A DNA stretch of 64,000 bases from Palsa-601 sp963801185 (GTDB lineage: Bacteria; Actinomycetota; Acidimicrobiia; Acidimicrobiales; Bog-793): NCBI GenBank assembly GCA_963801185.1, contig CAWDDW010000003.1, positions 1,860,001 to 1,924,000 of the forward strand, written 5' to 3'. The notes below the pieces were generated by a model. That model did no database searches and was not told the DNA's origin. It saw only the letters and a list, made by a program, of their open reading frames with translations. Positions within the stretch are counted from its first letter, which is position 1. The number at the start of each line of letters is the position of its first letter. Below, in pieces: positions 1-9,289 of this stretch. The position numbers and the translations under genes are program-made.

Positions 1-1888
1 GTGTTGCCCGCACGTACCCGTAACCCAAGTCGATCTCACGCGAGGACCCGAAGCCGAAGGCCTGGTTGGAGAGGTCCGCTTCAGTCAGCCCTTGCAGAAG
101 GCGCCGGGACTGCGGGCCCATGACCGACAACATGGCGAATCCACCCGAGACGTCGACGACCGACGCGTGATGATCTGGATGGACGTGCCGACCGAGCCAG
201 TCTCGGTCCCGTAAGACGCAAGCGGCAGCCGTGAGAACCATGAACTCCTGCTCTGACAGACGAGTCACCGTGACGTCAGCCTCGATCCCTCCTGCATCGT
301 TGAGCCACTGGGTGTACACGACCCGGCCCGGCGCCACGTCAACGTCATTGGCCGAGACGCGCTGGAGGATCGACAAGGCACGCTGCCCGGTGACGAGCAG
401 CTTCCCGAACGACGAGATGTCGAACAGCCCGACGTTCTCCCGTACGGCCCGGTGCTCTTCTGCCACCGCATCGAACCAGACCGGCCTACCGAACGTGTAC
501 GCCCCGGGACCGTCATTCAGCCCCGCTCCGGCTCCGACGGCGTACCAGTTGGCCCTCTCCCACCCGGCCCCCTCCCCGAACATGGCACCTGCACTGGCAA
601 CTTGTGAGTGGAGCGGACTGAGGCGGATGCCCCGTGATCGCTCTCGCTGTTGGTAAGGCCAGTGGATTTCATAGGCTGAATCCAAGGTCTCTGTGACCCG
701 CTCCTCGAGGTAGCGGCGGTTGGCCTCGTGCGGCATCGCTCGTCGCGGATCCGCCTCGGTCAGGTCGAGCGGTCGGCGCCCGTCCACGATCCAATCGGCT
801 AGCACCTGGCCGGCACCAGGCCCCGAGAGGAACCCGATCGAATTGAACCCAGCCGCCACGAAGTAGTTACGGAGGCCTGGCACCTCACCGAGGTGGTAGA
901 CGCCGTCGGGCGTGAAGCTCTCGGGCCCGCAGAAGAACAGGCGGATACCGATGTCGGAGAGGACCGGGATCCGCCGGGTCATCTTCTCGTAGAAGGGTCC
1001 GATGTGCTCCCAGTTCTCGGGCAAGACCGTGAATTCCGCGTCGGAGGGAATCCCGGCCGATGCCCATGGCTCGCTCCCCGGCTCGAAGAAACCAACCATC
1101 AGCGTGCCCACGTCGTCCTTCACATACGCGTAGTCGTCGCTGCTCTTTATGGTCGGCATGTCGGCCGGCAAGCCGGGGATCTGTTCGGTCACGACGTAGT
1201 AGTGGTGCAATGCCTGGAGGGGGAGGCGGACGCCCGAGCGTGCGGCAAGCTCGCGACCCCACATTCCGGCGCAATTGACCACGTATTCCGCCTCGATATC
1301 GCCTTCTATCGTGCGGACACCGGCAACTCGCCCTTCGCGGATGATCACGTCCTCGACGCTGACGCCCTCGAAGATCTGTGCGCCGCCGAGGCGAGCGCCC
1401 CGGGCGAGCGACATGGTGGTGTCGGTCGCGTTGCCTCGGCCGTCGTCGGGGTAGTGAAGGGCGCCGACGATTCCGGCAGGGTCGAGGAGTGGGAAGAGCC
1501 CGACTGCTTCGTCAGCCGTGATGACGTGGACCTGTATGCCGCTTCCGCGACCGGCCGATGCTTGGCGCCTCAGCTCCTCCCAGCGGTCATCGCCGAGCGC
1601 GAGGTGGATTGTGCCTGTCCGGCGGTAGCCGGTGCTCAGCCCTGTCACTGACTCGAGGCTCTCGAAGATCTCGAGGCTTCGTTGAACGACTGCACGCATC
1701 GCGTGTGTCGGGCGAGCAGTGGTGACGAGTCCCGCCGCATGCCAGGTAGTGCCCGAGGTCAACCGTCTGCGCTCGAGCAGGATGACGTCGGTGAGGCCGC
1801 GTCGCGTCAGGCTGTAGGCGGTGCTGCAACCGACAATCCCGCCGCCGACGATGACGACTTGAGCGCGGTCGGGCAAAGAGACTGCCAA
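1..1888 (-). CDS. FAD-dependent dimethylglycine/sarcosine dehydrogenase-like protein, partial
   Basis: The frame is open from a TTG at 1888 to the left edge, about 629 residues with the C-terminus outside the window. A GGGGGGAT ribosome site lies just upstream of the TTG; no ATG or GTG is available before the FAD motif. Near residue 15 is the Rossmann FAD signature VIVGGGIVGCS, followed by a DAO-type oxidoreductase domain to about residue 390. The rest resembles the folate-binding GcvT half seen in dimethylglycine and sarcosine dehydrogenases (FDISSFGKLLVTG). These enzymes oxidatively demethylate N-methyl amino acids and can pass the one-carbon unit to tetrahydrofolate. Family members run about 800-850 residues, so roughly 200 are missing. 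The exact substrate cannot be read from this sequence. Confidence 0.82.
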   Translation of the reverse strand, partial: MAVSLPDRAQVVIVGGGIVGCSTAYSLTRRGLTDVILLERRRLTSGTTWHAAGLVTTARPTHAMRAVVQRSLEIFESLESVTGLSTGYRRTGTIHLALGDDRWEELRRQASAGRGSGIQVHVITADEAVGLFPLLDPAGIVGALHYPDDGRGNATDTTMSLARGARLGGAQIFEGVSVEDVIIREGRVAGVRTIEGDIEAEYVVNCAGMWGRELAARSGVRLPLQALHHYYVVTEQIPGLPADMPTIKSSDDYAYVKDDVGTLMVGFFEPGSEPWASAGIPSDAEFTVLPENWEHIGPFYEKMTRRIPVLSDIGIRLFFCGPESFTPDGVYHLGEVPGLRNYFVAAGFNSIGFLSGPGAGQVLADWIVDGRRPLDLTEADPRRAMPHEANRRYLEERVTETLDSAYEIHWPYQQRERSRGIRLSPLHSQVASAGAMFGEGAGWERANWYAVGAGAGLNDGPGAYTFGRPVWFDAVAEEHRAVRENVGLFDISSFGKLLVTGQRALSILQRVSANDVDVAPGRVVYTQWLNDAGGIEADVTVTRLSEQEFMVLTAAACVLRDRDWLGRHVHPDHHASVVDVSGGFAMLSVMGPQSRRLLQGLTEADLSNQAFGFGSSREIDLGYGYVRAT

Positions 1889-1910
1889 CTGACGATCCCC
1901 CCGGTTGGGC

Positions 1911-4232
1911 TTAGTTCTGATCGATCAAGGCATCATCTTGCCCGAAGCCGTCCGGACCCGATCCCGCCGCGGCGCAGAAAGTCGCTGACTCACACCCGAT
2001 TCCGTTCAGCCCTGTGGCGTAGTCACCGGGGTAGCGCCCTGTACCCACCATCGACCATGTCTTTCCGTTCCACTGGGCGAGGCGGGTCGTATCGCCGGTG
2101 TCGTTCACGGAGTAGCCGGACGCAGTGCAAGAGGCGGTGCCTGTGCATGCGACGCCGGTGAGCACTGTGTAGAAGGCGCTCGCGATGTCGGGAGTTGTCG
2201 CGATTGTCCATGTCGCGGACTTGAGAGTCATTCCGAGAGTCGAGTCGTCCCCGTCGGTTGCCAGGCTGTAGCCCGTCGCCACGCACACCGAGGCGCTCGG
2301 ACAGGCAACACCGAGCAGGTAGTCCGCTGAAGCGCCAGTGACGTCAGGACTCGTGGAGACTGACCAGTCGGTGCCGTCCCATTTCTCGATCAGAGTCTGG
2401 GTGACGCCGGACGAGTTGACGAAGGAGCCGACCGCTGTGCAGGTCGAAGAACCTGAGCACGATACGCCTGTGAGCGTCGTGGCGGCGGCCCCGCTCGGCA
2501 TCGGCACCGTCTCGAGTGACCACGTGCTTCCGGAGAGGCTCTCGGCGAACGCGATCGGCGAGCCGTCCTGCGGGGTCGCCTCGCTCCAGCCGACAGCGGT
2601 ACAGGTCGTCGCGCCAAGGCAGGAGATCGAGGTCAGCCTGACGAACTCAGCCCCGGAGGGATCGGATGTCGTCATCGCGGACCACGTGGAACCGCTCATC
2701 GTCTCGGCAAATGCGCTCGTCTGCCCGTCCTGACCCGATGTCCCGATCCCGACCTCGCCGACTGCGACACAGACCGTCGTGCTCGGGCATGAAGCGCCAT
2801 AGAGACCGGTCACGACCGCGCCGCCGGGTTCCGCGCTCTCGTCGAGCGTCCACGACGTCCCGTTCCACTGCTCGATCAAGCCGTCCGAATTGAACGAGTT
2901 CGCCGGGTAGTCGTCTCCGACCGCCACGCAACCAGCGGACGAACACGCTGCGGCCTGCAGATAGCTGGCAGCGGGCGCTGCCGGGCCCGGGACGCTGTCC
3001 AGGTCCCAGGTGCCCGAGCTGAGCGAGATCGCCAGAAGATGGTCCTCGTCAGGCGTATAGCTCTGACCGACAGCGACGCACGACGTGGAGTTGGCGGCGC
3101 AGGCGACGGCGGACAGGAGGCTGGTGGTGACGCCTGGGGCGTTCGGGCTCGACTCGAGCGACCAGGTGCCGCTCGAGAGTTGCTCCACGAGCGTCTGGCT
3201 GTCACCTGAGCTGTCGAGGTAGCTCTCGCCGGCCGCCTGACATGTGGTGGAGCTCGGGCACGAGACCGACACGAGGAAGTCGCCGAGCACGCCTGTCGGA
3301 TTGGGCGTGTCGACCACCGACCAGCTGGTGCCGTTCCAGTGCTCGGCCAACGTGGCGGCAGAGGACTCGTTCACATAGGACCGCCCGACGGCAACGCAGT
3401 TCTTCGTCGACGGGCACGCGACCCCTGTCAGCTCGCTGTCGATCGTGGCGGTGGGGATGGCGGGACTGCCCAAGGACCAGGTGGTGCCGTTCCACTGCTC
3501 GACGAGGGGAAGGTCGCCCGCCGAGCTCAGGCTGTAGCCGACCGCGATGCAGTCCTTGGCGCTCGGGCAGGCAACTGAGTTGAGGATGGTCTGCAAGGCA
3601 CCGGTCACGTTCGGGCTCGGGTCGATCGACCATGACGTCCCGTTCCATTGCTCGATGAGCGTGTCGGTGTCGGGCGAGGTCGTCACGCTGCTGCCGACGG
3701 CCATGCAGAGCTTGGTCGTGCGACAGGCCACCCCGAAGAAGGTGTTGTCGACGGCGCCGGTGACGTCAGGGCTCGCGATGACCGACCACTTGGTCCCGTT
3801 CCACCTCTCGACCACGGTGTTGCTCGTGTTCGAGTATGTGAGGTCGGTGCCGACGGCGGTGCACTCGGTTGTCTCCAGACAGGTGACCGCGTTCAGCTGG
3901 GGGAAGTCGTCGCCCGTGGCCGTTGGGTTCGGGCTCGTCTCGGCCGTCCAAGAGGTGCCGTCCCAGTGCTCGACGAGCGTCCCGAGGAGCGAGCCAGGCG
4001 TCGATCCCCATCCGACCGCGTAACAGCTCGTCGCGCTCGGGCAATAGGTACCGAGCAACTTGCCCGTGAATGTGCCGGTCGGCTCCGGGACCGTTGCGCG
4101 GCTCCACTTCGGAGTGCTAGCCACGGCAACTGACGGCGCGACCAAGAGCGGAAGGGCGAGCGCTGCTGTGGCCAACAGGACCGCAGCGCTCCCTGGGACG
4201 TGCCTCCAGAGCCGTTGTCCGCGGGAGCTCAT
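1911..4232 (-). CDS. Secreted 14-repeat Cys-rich protein
   Basis: This is a 773-residue protein with a Sec signal peptide (basic start, then a Leu/Ala core ending near VAVAS). Fourteen repeats of about 50 residues follow, each built around a Cys-Pro-Ser-x3-Cys-x-Ala-Val-Gly core and an EQWNGTSWS-like strand. The paired cysteines suggest a disulfide per repeat, and the strand pattern fits a beta-propeller-like surface protein. ATG 4232 is preceded by GAGAGGG at good spacing; a GTG nine bases upstream is also possible. It ends 22 bases before the dehydrogenase start, so the two may be co-transcribed. Similar repeat proteins are common in Acidimicrobiia and Thermoleophilia but have no assigned function that I know. 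Confidence 0.85.
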   Translation of the reverse strand: MSSRGQRLWRHVPGSAAVLLATAALALPLLVAPSVAVASTPKWSRATVPEPTGTFTGKLLGTYCPSATSCYAVGWGSTPGSLLGTLVEHWDGTSWTAETSPNPTATGDDFPQLNAVTCLETTECTAVGTDLTYSNTSNTVVERWNGTKWSVIASPDVTGAVDNTFFGVACRTTKLCMAVGSSVTTSPDTDTLIEQWNGTSWSIDPSPNVTGALQTILNSVACPSAKDCIAVGYSLSSAGDLPLVEQWNGTTWSLGSPAIPTATIDSELTGVACPSTKNCVAVGRSYVNESSAATLAEHWNGTSWSVVDTPNPTGVLGDFLVSVSCPSSTTCQAAGESYLDSSGDSQTLVEQLSSGTWSLESSPNAPGVTTSLLSAVACAANSTSCVAVGQSYTPDEDHLLAISLSSGTWDLDSVPGPAAPAASYLQAAACSSAGCVAVGDDYPANSFNSDGLIEQWNGTSWTLDESAEPGGAVVTGLYGASCPSTTVCVAVGEVGIGTSGQDGQTSAFAETMSGSTWSAMTTSDPSGAEFVRLTSISCLGATTCTAVGWSEATPQDGSPIAFAESLSGSTWSLETVPMPSGAAATTLTGVSCSGSSTCTAVGSFVNSSGVTQTLIEKWDGTDWSVSTSPDVTGASADYLLGVACPSASVCVATGYSLATDGDDSTLGMTLKSATWTIATTPDIASAFYTVLTGVACTGTASCTASGYSVNDTGDTTRLAQWNGKTWSMVGTGRYPGDYATGLNGIGCESATFCAAAGSGPDGFGQDDALIDQN

Positions 4233-4375
4233 TCCAACCACCCTCTCTCCTCGCGGGCACCGGATGCCGCATACGAATCTACGCCCGAACCGGCGTAGAG
4301 GTGGCTGCGCGCGCGCTTTCGGAGCGCGGCGGAGTGTTGTTCACCGTCGACACCTTGCTACGATGGGACGGTCAC

Positions 4376-4451
4376 GCGGACGTGGCTCAGTTGGTAGAGC
4401 ATCACCTTGCCAAGGTGAGGGTCGCGGGTTCGAATCCCGTCGTCCGCTCCA
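4376..4451 (+). tRNA. tRNA-Gly (GCC)
   Basis: A 76-base cloverleaf with encoded CCA. The acceptor stem is GCGGACG paired with CGTCCGC. The D arm contains GCTCAGTTGGTAGAGC. The anticodon stem TCACC/GGTGA encloses the loop TTGCCAA, giving anticodon GCC, and the T arm carries GGTTCGAATCC. Remnant-rich DNA starts just downstream. Confidence 0.97.
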
Positions 4452-4690
4452 AAGAATCCCCAGGTAGTGGCGTTGTAGGTGGTCCCGGAGGCGGTCCGGT
4501 TGCCCATGATCTGCCCATCTGCACCACATCCGCACCACGTGACACACCACGTGCGTATCGGGTCTTCGGACCCGCCGGCGAACGACCCTCACATATCTCG
4601 GGTGATGCTCGGCTGATACGGCGGCTGCCGCTGTAACTGGTCGGGGGGAGTTTCGCTGGGGGTGCTTCGAACCCGCACGGCACTCTCGGC

Positions 4691-5116
4691 GTGCCCCTGG
4701 GCAGCGAGTATCACACCCGCTGTGACGTGGTCAGCGATGGCGTGGTGCTCGCCGGTGATGCCGCCGGCTTCAGCGACCCCACCATTGGAGAGGGATTGTC
4801 GGTCGCGCTGCGCTACGCGCGCATGATTCGCGACGTCCTCCTCGGTGGCGAAGACTGGTCGAAGGAGGCCTTCACACCGTACGTGGAAGAGCGGGCAGAG
4901 CGGATGCGGCGGCTGCGTTTCGCCGCTCAGGTATTCACCGACGCTCACATCCCGCTCGGGCGCGACGGAATGTCCGAACGGCGGCGCCGCTCGGACATGA
5001 TGACACAGGACCCGGATCTCTTCATGCTGGTGGCGGCCATGACATGCGGGCCGGAGCTGGCGCCGGAGTCCTGCTTTGTGGATGAGATCAGGGAGAAGCT
5101 GCTAACCCCGGTGTAG
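4691..5116 (+). pseudogene. FAD-dependent monooxygenase, C-terminal fragment
   Basis: An open frame of about 141 residues holds only the C-terminal part of a flavin-dependent oxidoreductase. It starts near the second FAD motif (VLAGDAAGFSDPTIGEG, near residue 19), whose Asp contacts the FAD ribityl chain, followed by the usual helix LSVALRYARMI. The N-terminal Rossmann motif and most of the substrate domain are absent, and an in-frame TAA near 4632 blocks upstream extension. Intact relatives are around 400 residues. The fragment cannot bind FAD alone and is best read as a 5'-deleted remnant in the debris zone after the tRNA gene. Confidence 0.7.
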
Positions 5117-5230
5117 CCTTCCGGCGGGCGTCCACCTGCCGTTGTCCCGGGTCAGTTGCACGGACGGTTGCACGGGCGGGTCCGGCGCACGCGGTACCCA
5201 TGGCTCGGCACCGGTACATCCCGGATGCCT

Positions 5231-5420
5231 CTAACGAGGTCCCGACAACAGACTGAGTTCCTGGCCACGCCTGACGGCAGCTCGGCGGTTGTTTGCGCCG
5301 AGCTTCATGTAGATGTTCTTCGGATGGGTCCGCATCGTGTTGAGAGATACGATCAGCTCGCGGGCCATGTCGGGCCCGCTCAAGCTGGTTTCAATGACGA
5401 CGCAGCGAGAACTGGGCACG
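5231..5420 (-). pseudogene. LuxR-family C-terminal HTH remnant
   Basis: The last ~45 residues of this frame match the C-terminal helix-turn-helix of LuxR/MalT-type regulators: LSGPDMARELIVSLNTMRTH, then a KNIYMKLGANNRRAAV-like segment. The frame upstream has no recognisable regulator sequence, and no ATPase or sensor domain is nearby. It is therefore a truncated, probably dead remnant. A small stand-alone HTH protein is less likely because there is no convincing start or ribosome site directly before the domain. Confidence 0.6.
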
Positions 5421-5775
5421 AATAGCGGCGCACCGTGGCCGCCAGTCGTGGAGCGAGGGCCTCGATCTCGGACCATTCGAGTGCCGCCTGGGAGCCGGCA
5501 GGCTCGCGGCTGTTCGCGAGAGAAGCAGGACTCATAGGCCAACCACCTCTTGGGCGGCGAGCATGTCGGCCAGGTCAGACTGGTACGCGTCGAGGGGCGC
5601 TGAGGTGCGCCTGTGTTCACCCGCGATCTGCCCCGCCGTTTTCATCGTACGGCGCGACGGTGGATTGCTTCAAACCAGGATCGCCGCTTCACTCAATTAG
5701 CTCAAGGTTTCAGCCGGAGACCACGCGAGACGTCCACGGCGCACGCAATGTGTTCGACAATCCAGGGGAGACAGC

Positions 5776-5841
5776 ATGGAACCGATGCTTCGACAGTCGT
5801 CACCGGTGAGGCCGAACGTCTTCGAGGGGAGTGGCCAGTGA
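5776..5841 (+). CDS. Possible 21-residue leader ORF
   Basis: An ATG at 5776 follows GGGGAGACAGC, a better ribosome site than that of the next gene. The short frame stops with a TGA that overlaps the ATG of the flavin monooxygenase (TGATG, 5839-5843). The arrangement would allow translational coupling. The peptide has no recognisable domain, and it may be the residue of a deleted upstream gene. Confidence 0.3.
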   Translation: MEPMLRQSSPVRPNVFEGSGQ

Positions 5842-7377
5842 TGGACGCCGACGTGATCATCGTGGGCGCCGGCCCGACCGGCCTGATGCTCGCTGGTGAG
5901 CTGTGCCTGGCCGGAGTGCGGCCGCTGGTCCTCGAGCGGCAACCGCAGCTCCGAGACACTCCGAAGGCCGGCGGTCTCAGCGGCCAGATCCTGGAGCTGT
6001 TGCGCTACCGAGGCCTGCTGGAACGATTCGAAGCAGCCAGCACCGATCCCGTCCCGGCGCTCCGATTGCCGTTCGGCGGTCTGCACGTGGACTTCACACA
6101 CCTGGTATCTCCCCCGATGCAGTTGCTGCCGCTCCCACAACCGCGACTCAAGCGCCTGCTCGACGAACGCGCCGGCGAACTCGGCGCCGAGATCCGTCGC
6201 GGACAGGAGGTGGTCGGGCTGAGGCAGGATGACGCCACGGTGACCGCGGACGTGCGTGGGTCGGATGGGCAGTATCAGGTGACCGCCCGATACCTCATTG
6301 GCTGCGACGGCGCGTACAGCGGGGTGCGCGACATGGCCGATATCCCGTTCCCCGGCACCACGTACCCAGAGGTCCAGCGGCTCGCCCAGGTCACCGTGCC
6401 CGAGTCGGTGACCGTTCTCGAGAATGGCGACCTCGAGGTCGCGGGGGTGGGCAGGATCGGCTTCGGTTTCACACCAACCGAAGGCGGTTTGTTCGCCCAG
6501 GGGTCGACCAACCCTGCGCTCCTGGGGCTCTTCACCAGCGAGGACGAGTCCGCCGAGTACGACGAAGACGAGCCGATGACCTTGATCGAGCTCCGGGACA
6601 GCATCCGCCGCGTGCTCGGCGTGGATCTGCCCTTGGGAGAACCGACCCGGCTGACGCGCTTCACCTTTCACGCTCGACAGGTCGAGCGATACCGCGACGG
6701 GCGGATCCTGCTGGCCGGCGACGCCGCCCACCTGTTCCCCGCACCAGGCGTGGCCCTCAATGCCGGCATGCTCGACAGCGTCAACCTTGGCTGGAAGCTG
6801 GCCGCCGCCATCCACGGCTGGGCGCCGGCCGGCCTGCTGGACACGTACCACGACGAACGCCACCTCGCCGGCGAACGCACACTGCTCCACACCCGAGCCC
6901 AGGTGGCACTGCGGCGCGGCTACGACCCAGCCGCCGAAGCACTCCGGGAAGCTCTTCCAGGAACTGCTCGTCGACGAGCAGCCCCTGCGCCGCATCGGCG
7001 CTCTAATCGCCGGCACCGACATCTGCTACCCGCCACCCGGTCCCAACCACCACGCCTTGACCGGAACCTTCGCATACGACCTCACGCTGCGCACCGATCA
7101 GGGCACAACCTGCGTCGCGGAACTCATGCACACAGCGCGGCCCATCCTCCTCGACCTCGCCGACCGCCCGGACCTGCGGGAGACCGCCCGAGACTGGCAG
7201 CATCGCGTCGACATCCACACCGCCGAAACCGATGACCGACCTGGCGACGCCCTCCTGATCCGCCCGGACGCCCACATCGCATGGGCCGCAATGATCGACG
7301 AACCCACCGACACAGCCGCATCCACGCTGCGAGAAGCGCTTTCCGGCTGGCTCGGCGCACCCCTGAAGACCTCGTAG
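5841..7377 (+). pseudogene. Aromatic polyketide hydroxylase-like FAD monooxygenase, frameshifted
   Basis: ATG 5841 opens a class A flavin monooxygenase of about 510 residues. It has an N-terminal FAD Rossmann motif (DVIIVGAGPTGLMLAGEL), a middle substrate domain with IGCDGAYSGVR, and a second FAD motif GDAAHLFPAPG. The C-terminal thioredoxin-like domain (from LFQELLVDEQPLRR to the stop at 7377) is in another frame. One extra base near 6953 breaks the gene at ALRE/LFQE. The domain order matches the RdmE/PgaE-type hydroxylases of aromatic polyketides and related hydroxylases. No polyketide synthase genes are present. Several remnants lie around it, so real decay is plausible, but a single-base sequencing error cannot be excluded. 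Confidence 0.72.
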
Positions 7378-7745
7378 CAGGCGTCGCCGAGGAACTCGTC
7401 CTCCGGGTGTCCCAATCGTGCCGTTACACGGGCATGCAACTTTCGCGAGCGCGAGCCTGGCCCGACGACCCCACCCCACTTGGATTCCAAGCCCGCACTC
7501 GAGGCCGTCGCGGAGCCGCCGCGCTCGATCTCGTCGTTGCAGACGACGCCTGCAGCTGATCGGTCTCACAACCTCTCGTTGAGACGGGCGGGGATCGAGC
7601 TGGGGGGCAGTGTCGGCGACAGCGACGACACCGGGTGCGACCAGGCGCGGACTCGATCTCTGCCGACCTCATGGGCGTGGATCGGCGCGCCGAGCGTCAC
7701 GCGTCCCTTCGGTAGGACCTTGGACGGCAAGTTATTCGGGCGGGC
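7378..7745. other. No gene recognised
   Basis: This 368-base stretch between two broken genes has open frames on both strands, but none has a plausible ribosome site or a recognisable motif. I see no clear terminator or repeat. Confidence 0.4.
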
Positions 7746-8340
7746 CTATGCCGCGACCATGACCGCGGGGCGATACTGAAGGTAGGCCGTGCCCTTGGCG
7801 AATCGGCGGGTGTCGGGCAGCTGGAGATTGAGGCGAAGGTTCTCAGGTAACCACGGCTTGCCCGGCCTAGGACGACGCCGACAACGAACCGGTGCAGTTC
7901 GTCGACGAGGCCGGCCTTGATGGCCTGGGCGGCGAGATTGGCGCCCGCCACCGTCAAGTCGCGCGCGGAGGTCGTCCTGACATGCCGAACGGCTTCGGCA
8001 TCGAAGTGTCGCTCGATCCGCGTCTGCGCGCTGGAGACCGAGTCGAGCGTCCGCGAGTAGACGATCTTCTCCGCCGCCTGCCAAATTTCGGTGAAATCGC
8101 GAACAACGGCAGGCTGGCTCTGATCGGGGTGGGCGGTCTCCCAGTAGAGCATCGTCTCGTACATTCGACGTCCGTACAGGTAGGTGTGGACCGGCCGCGC
8201 CAGCTCGTTGATGAAGGCGTGCACCTCGTCGTCGGGGCATCGTCGTCGGGGCATCCATTCGAACCTGCCCTCTCGCTCTTCCACATACCCGTCGAGTCAG
8301 GCGATCGCCGAGCAGATGAGATGCGCCAAACCAACGCGTC
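7746..8340 (-). pseudogene. RibD C-terminal/DHFR-family reductase pseudogene
   Basis: Across three frames one can read a dihydrofolate-reductase-like (RibD C-terminal) protein. The start HLICSAIA-LDGYVEEREGRFEW carries an in-frame TGA in place of the usual Ser before LDGYVE. The middle, EVHAFINELARPVHTYLYGR through VVGVVLG, is well conserved. The end, KPWLPENLRLNLQLPDTRRF, lies in another frame. A 14-base tandem duplication (GATGCCCCGACGAC twice) sits at the N-terminal junction. One stop plus at least one frameshift make this a genuine pseudogene. An apparently intact relative lies at 16944-17546. Confidence 0.75.
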
Positions 8341-8346
8341 CGCGAG

Positions 8347-8583
8347 TCAGTCGTCAGGAAGAGCAGCAAAATCACGCTTGGCCTGCTTATACCATCCCAT
8401 GCCGGAAAGCGGATGTTTCCACCTACCCCTCATCTCCTTCGAGGCACTCTCGTGAGTTTCATCACCGCCCGCGACCATTTCCTTCAAATGACTGTCTTGC
8501 GCCTTTATGACCTCATCAGCGGTATTGCCATGGTGTGGCAAATCACATGGTCCACCCAATTGCTTACATGTCATTGTTTTCAC
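8347..8583 (-). CDS. DUF1059-like small protein
   Basis: A 78-residue protein starting at GTG 8583 after AAGGAAG. The start MKTMTCKQLGGPCDL, with two cysteines six residues apart, and the helix ADEVIKAQDSHLKEMV resemble the DUF1059 family of small Cys-containing proteins. It ends with RDFAALPDD. No signal peptide or membrane segment is visible, so it is probably cytoplasmic. The role of the family is not established. The gene is compact and uninterrupted despite lying between pseudogenes, which argues that it is still functional. Confidence 0.7.
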   Translation of the reverse strand: MKTMTCKQLGGPCDLPHHGNTADEVIKAQDSHLKEMVAGGDETHESASKEMRGRWKHPLSGMGWYKQAKRDFAALPDD

Positions 8584-8661
8584 AACACTCGCTTCCTTTC
8601 GAAGAATTCGATCCTTGACGTCGGAACGACGCTTAGCGCCGGAGCCGGGGTTGGTTAGTCA

Positions 8662-9015
8662 TCAGTCCTGAAGCAGCCCGAGGACGTTGCCATCAGGGTC
8701 GGTGACGGTGGCCACCAGGCGGCCGCCCCCGACGTCGCGCGCGGGCTCCTTCACGGTGGCACCGGCGGCGGTCACCTCGGCCAGCTTCGCCTCGATGTCC
8801 GGCACGTGCCAGTACGCCACCGGTGAGGTCATGCCACGCGGTCCACCGCCCGGCACCAGACCGATGTGCTGGCCCGCGGCCTCGAAGCCGACGTAGTAGG
8901 ACTCGTCGGTCTGCGGCGGTACGCCGAGCAGCGCGGCGTACACCGGCTTGGCCGTCGCCAGGTCGGACACGGGATGCAGCACGGTCTTGATTCCCTGAGT
9001 GGAAGAGCCGGTCAT
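8662..9015 (-). CDS. VOC (glyoxalase/bleomycin-resistance fold) protein
   Basis: A 117-residue single-domain VOC protein starting at ATG 9015, with CAGGAG five bases upstream; GTG 9021 is an alternative. It has two beta-alpha-beta-beta-beta modules: the first around HPVSDLATAKPVYAALLG, the second ending in VTDPDGNVLGLLQD. Candidate metal ligands of the fold are His near the start and Glu/His in AYWHVPD, but they are not firmly assignable. The family includes glyoxalases, dioxygenases and resistance proteins, so the substrate is unknown. It is divergent from the ECF sigma gene at 9290, with a shared 275-base promoter region. Confidence 0.82.
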   Translation of the reverse strand: MTGSSTQGIKTVLHPVSDLATAKPVYAALLGVPPQTDESYYVGFEAAGQHIGLVPGGGPRGMTSPVAYWHVPDIEAKLAEVTAAGATVKEPARDVGGGRLVATVTDPDGNVLGLLQD

Positions 9016-9289
9016 GGTCACTCCTGAGGTCGTGGGTCACATCGACCCGGTGGGATTGTCGGGCTTGGAAGCTAACGGGAAGCCCGGAGATCGACGTGCC
9101 GGGCTGATCGGCGGGGCCGATCGCGGTCCAGCGCATCTCGCCGCATCCGACGTCGTTGCGGACCTCGAAACCGAGAGTCTGGACAGAAGGCCACGGATGC
9201 GTCCGACGACTGCAGTGCTCCTCCTTGTCACATTGGGTTGTCTTCGTTCGTCAGGTGCTATGACGGATGAGCAGCGAGGAATGTGACCG

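Noticed and set aside
893..1651. 252-codon plus-strand ORF
   Set aside because: It lies antisense to the FAD dehydrogenase, whose motifs are clear; no ribosome site or domain.
4341..4592. Minus-strand ORF containing GRRDSNPRPSPWQGD
   Set aside because: It is the antisense translation of the tRNA-Gly gene, a well-known spurious ORF type.
4452..4690. Integrase remnant next to the tRNA
   Set aside because: No tyrosine-recombinase motif could be read in any frame, and no second copy of the tRNA 3' end was seen.
5697..7022. 441-codon minus-strand ORF
   Set aside because: Shadow of the flavin monooxygenase with its complete FAD motifs on the plus strand.
7480..7779. 99-codon plus-strand ORF
   Set aside because: Low-complexity, no ribosome site, and overlaps the end of a pseudogene on the other strand.
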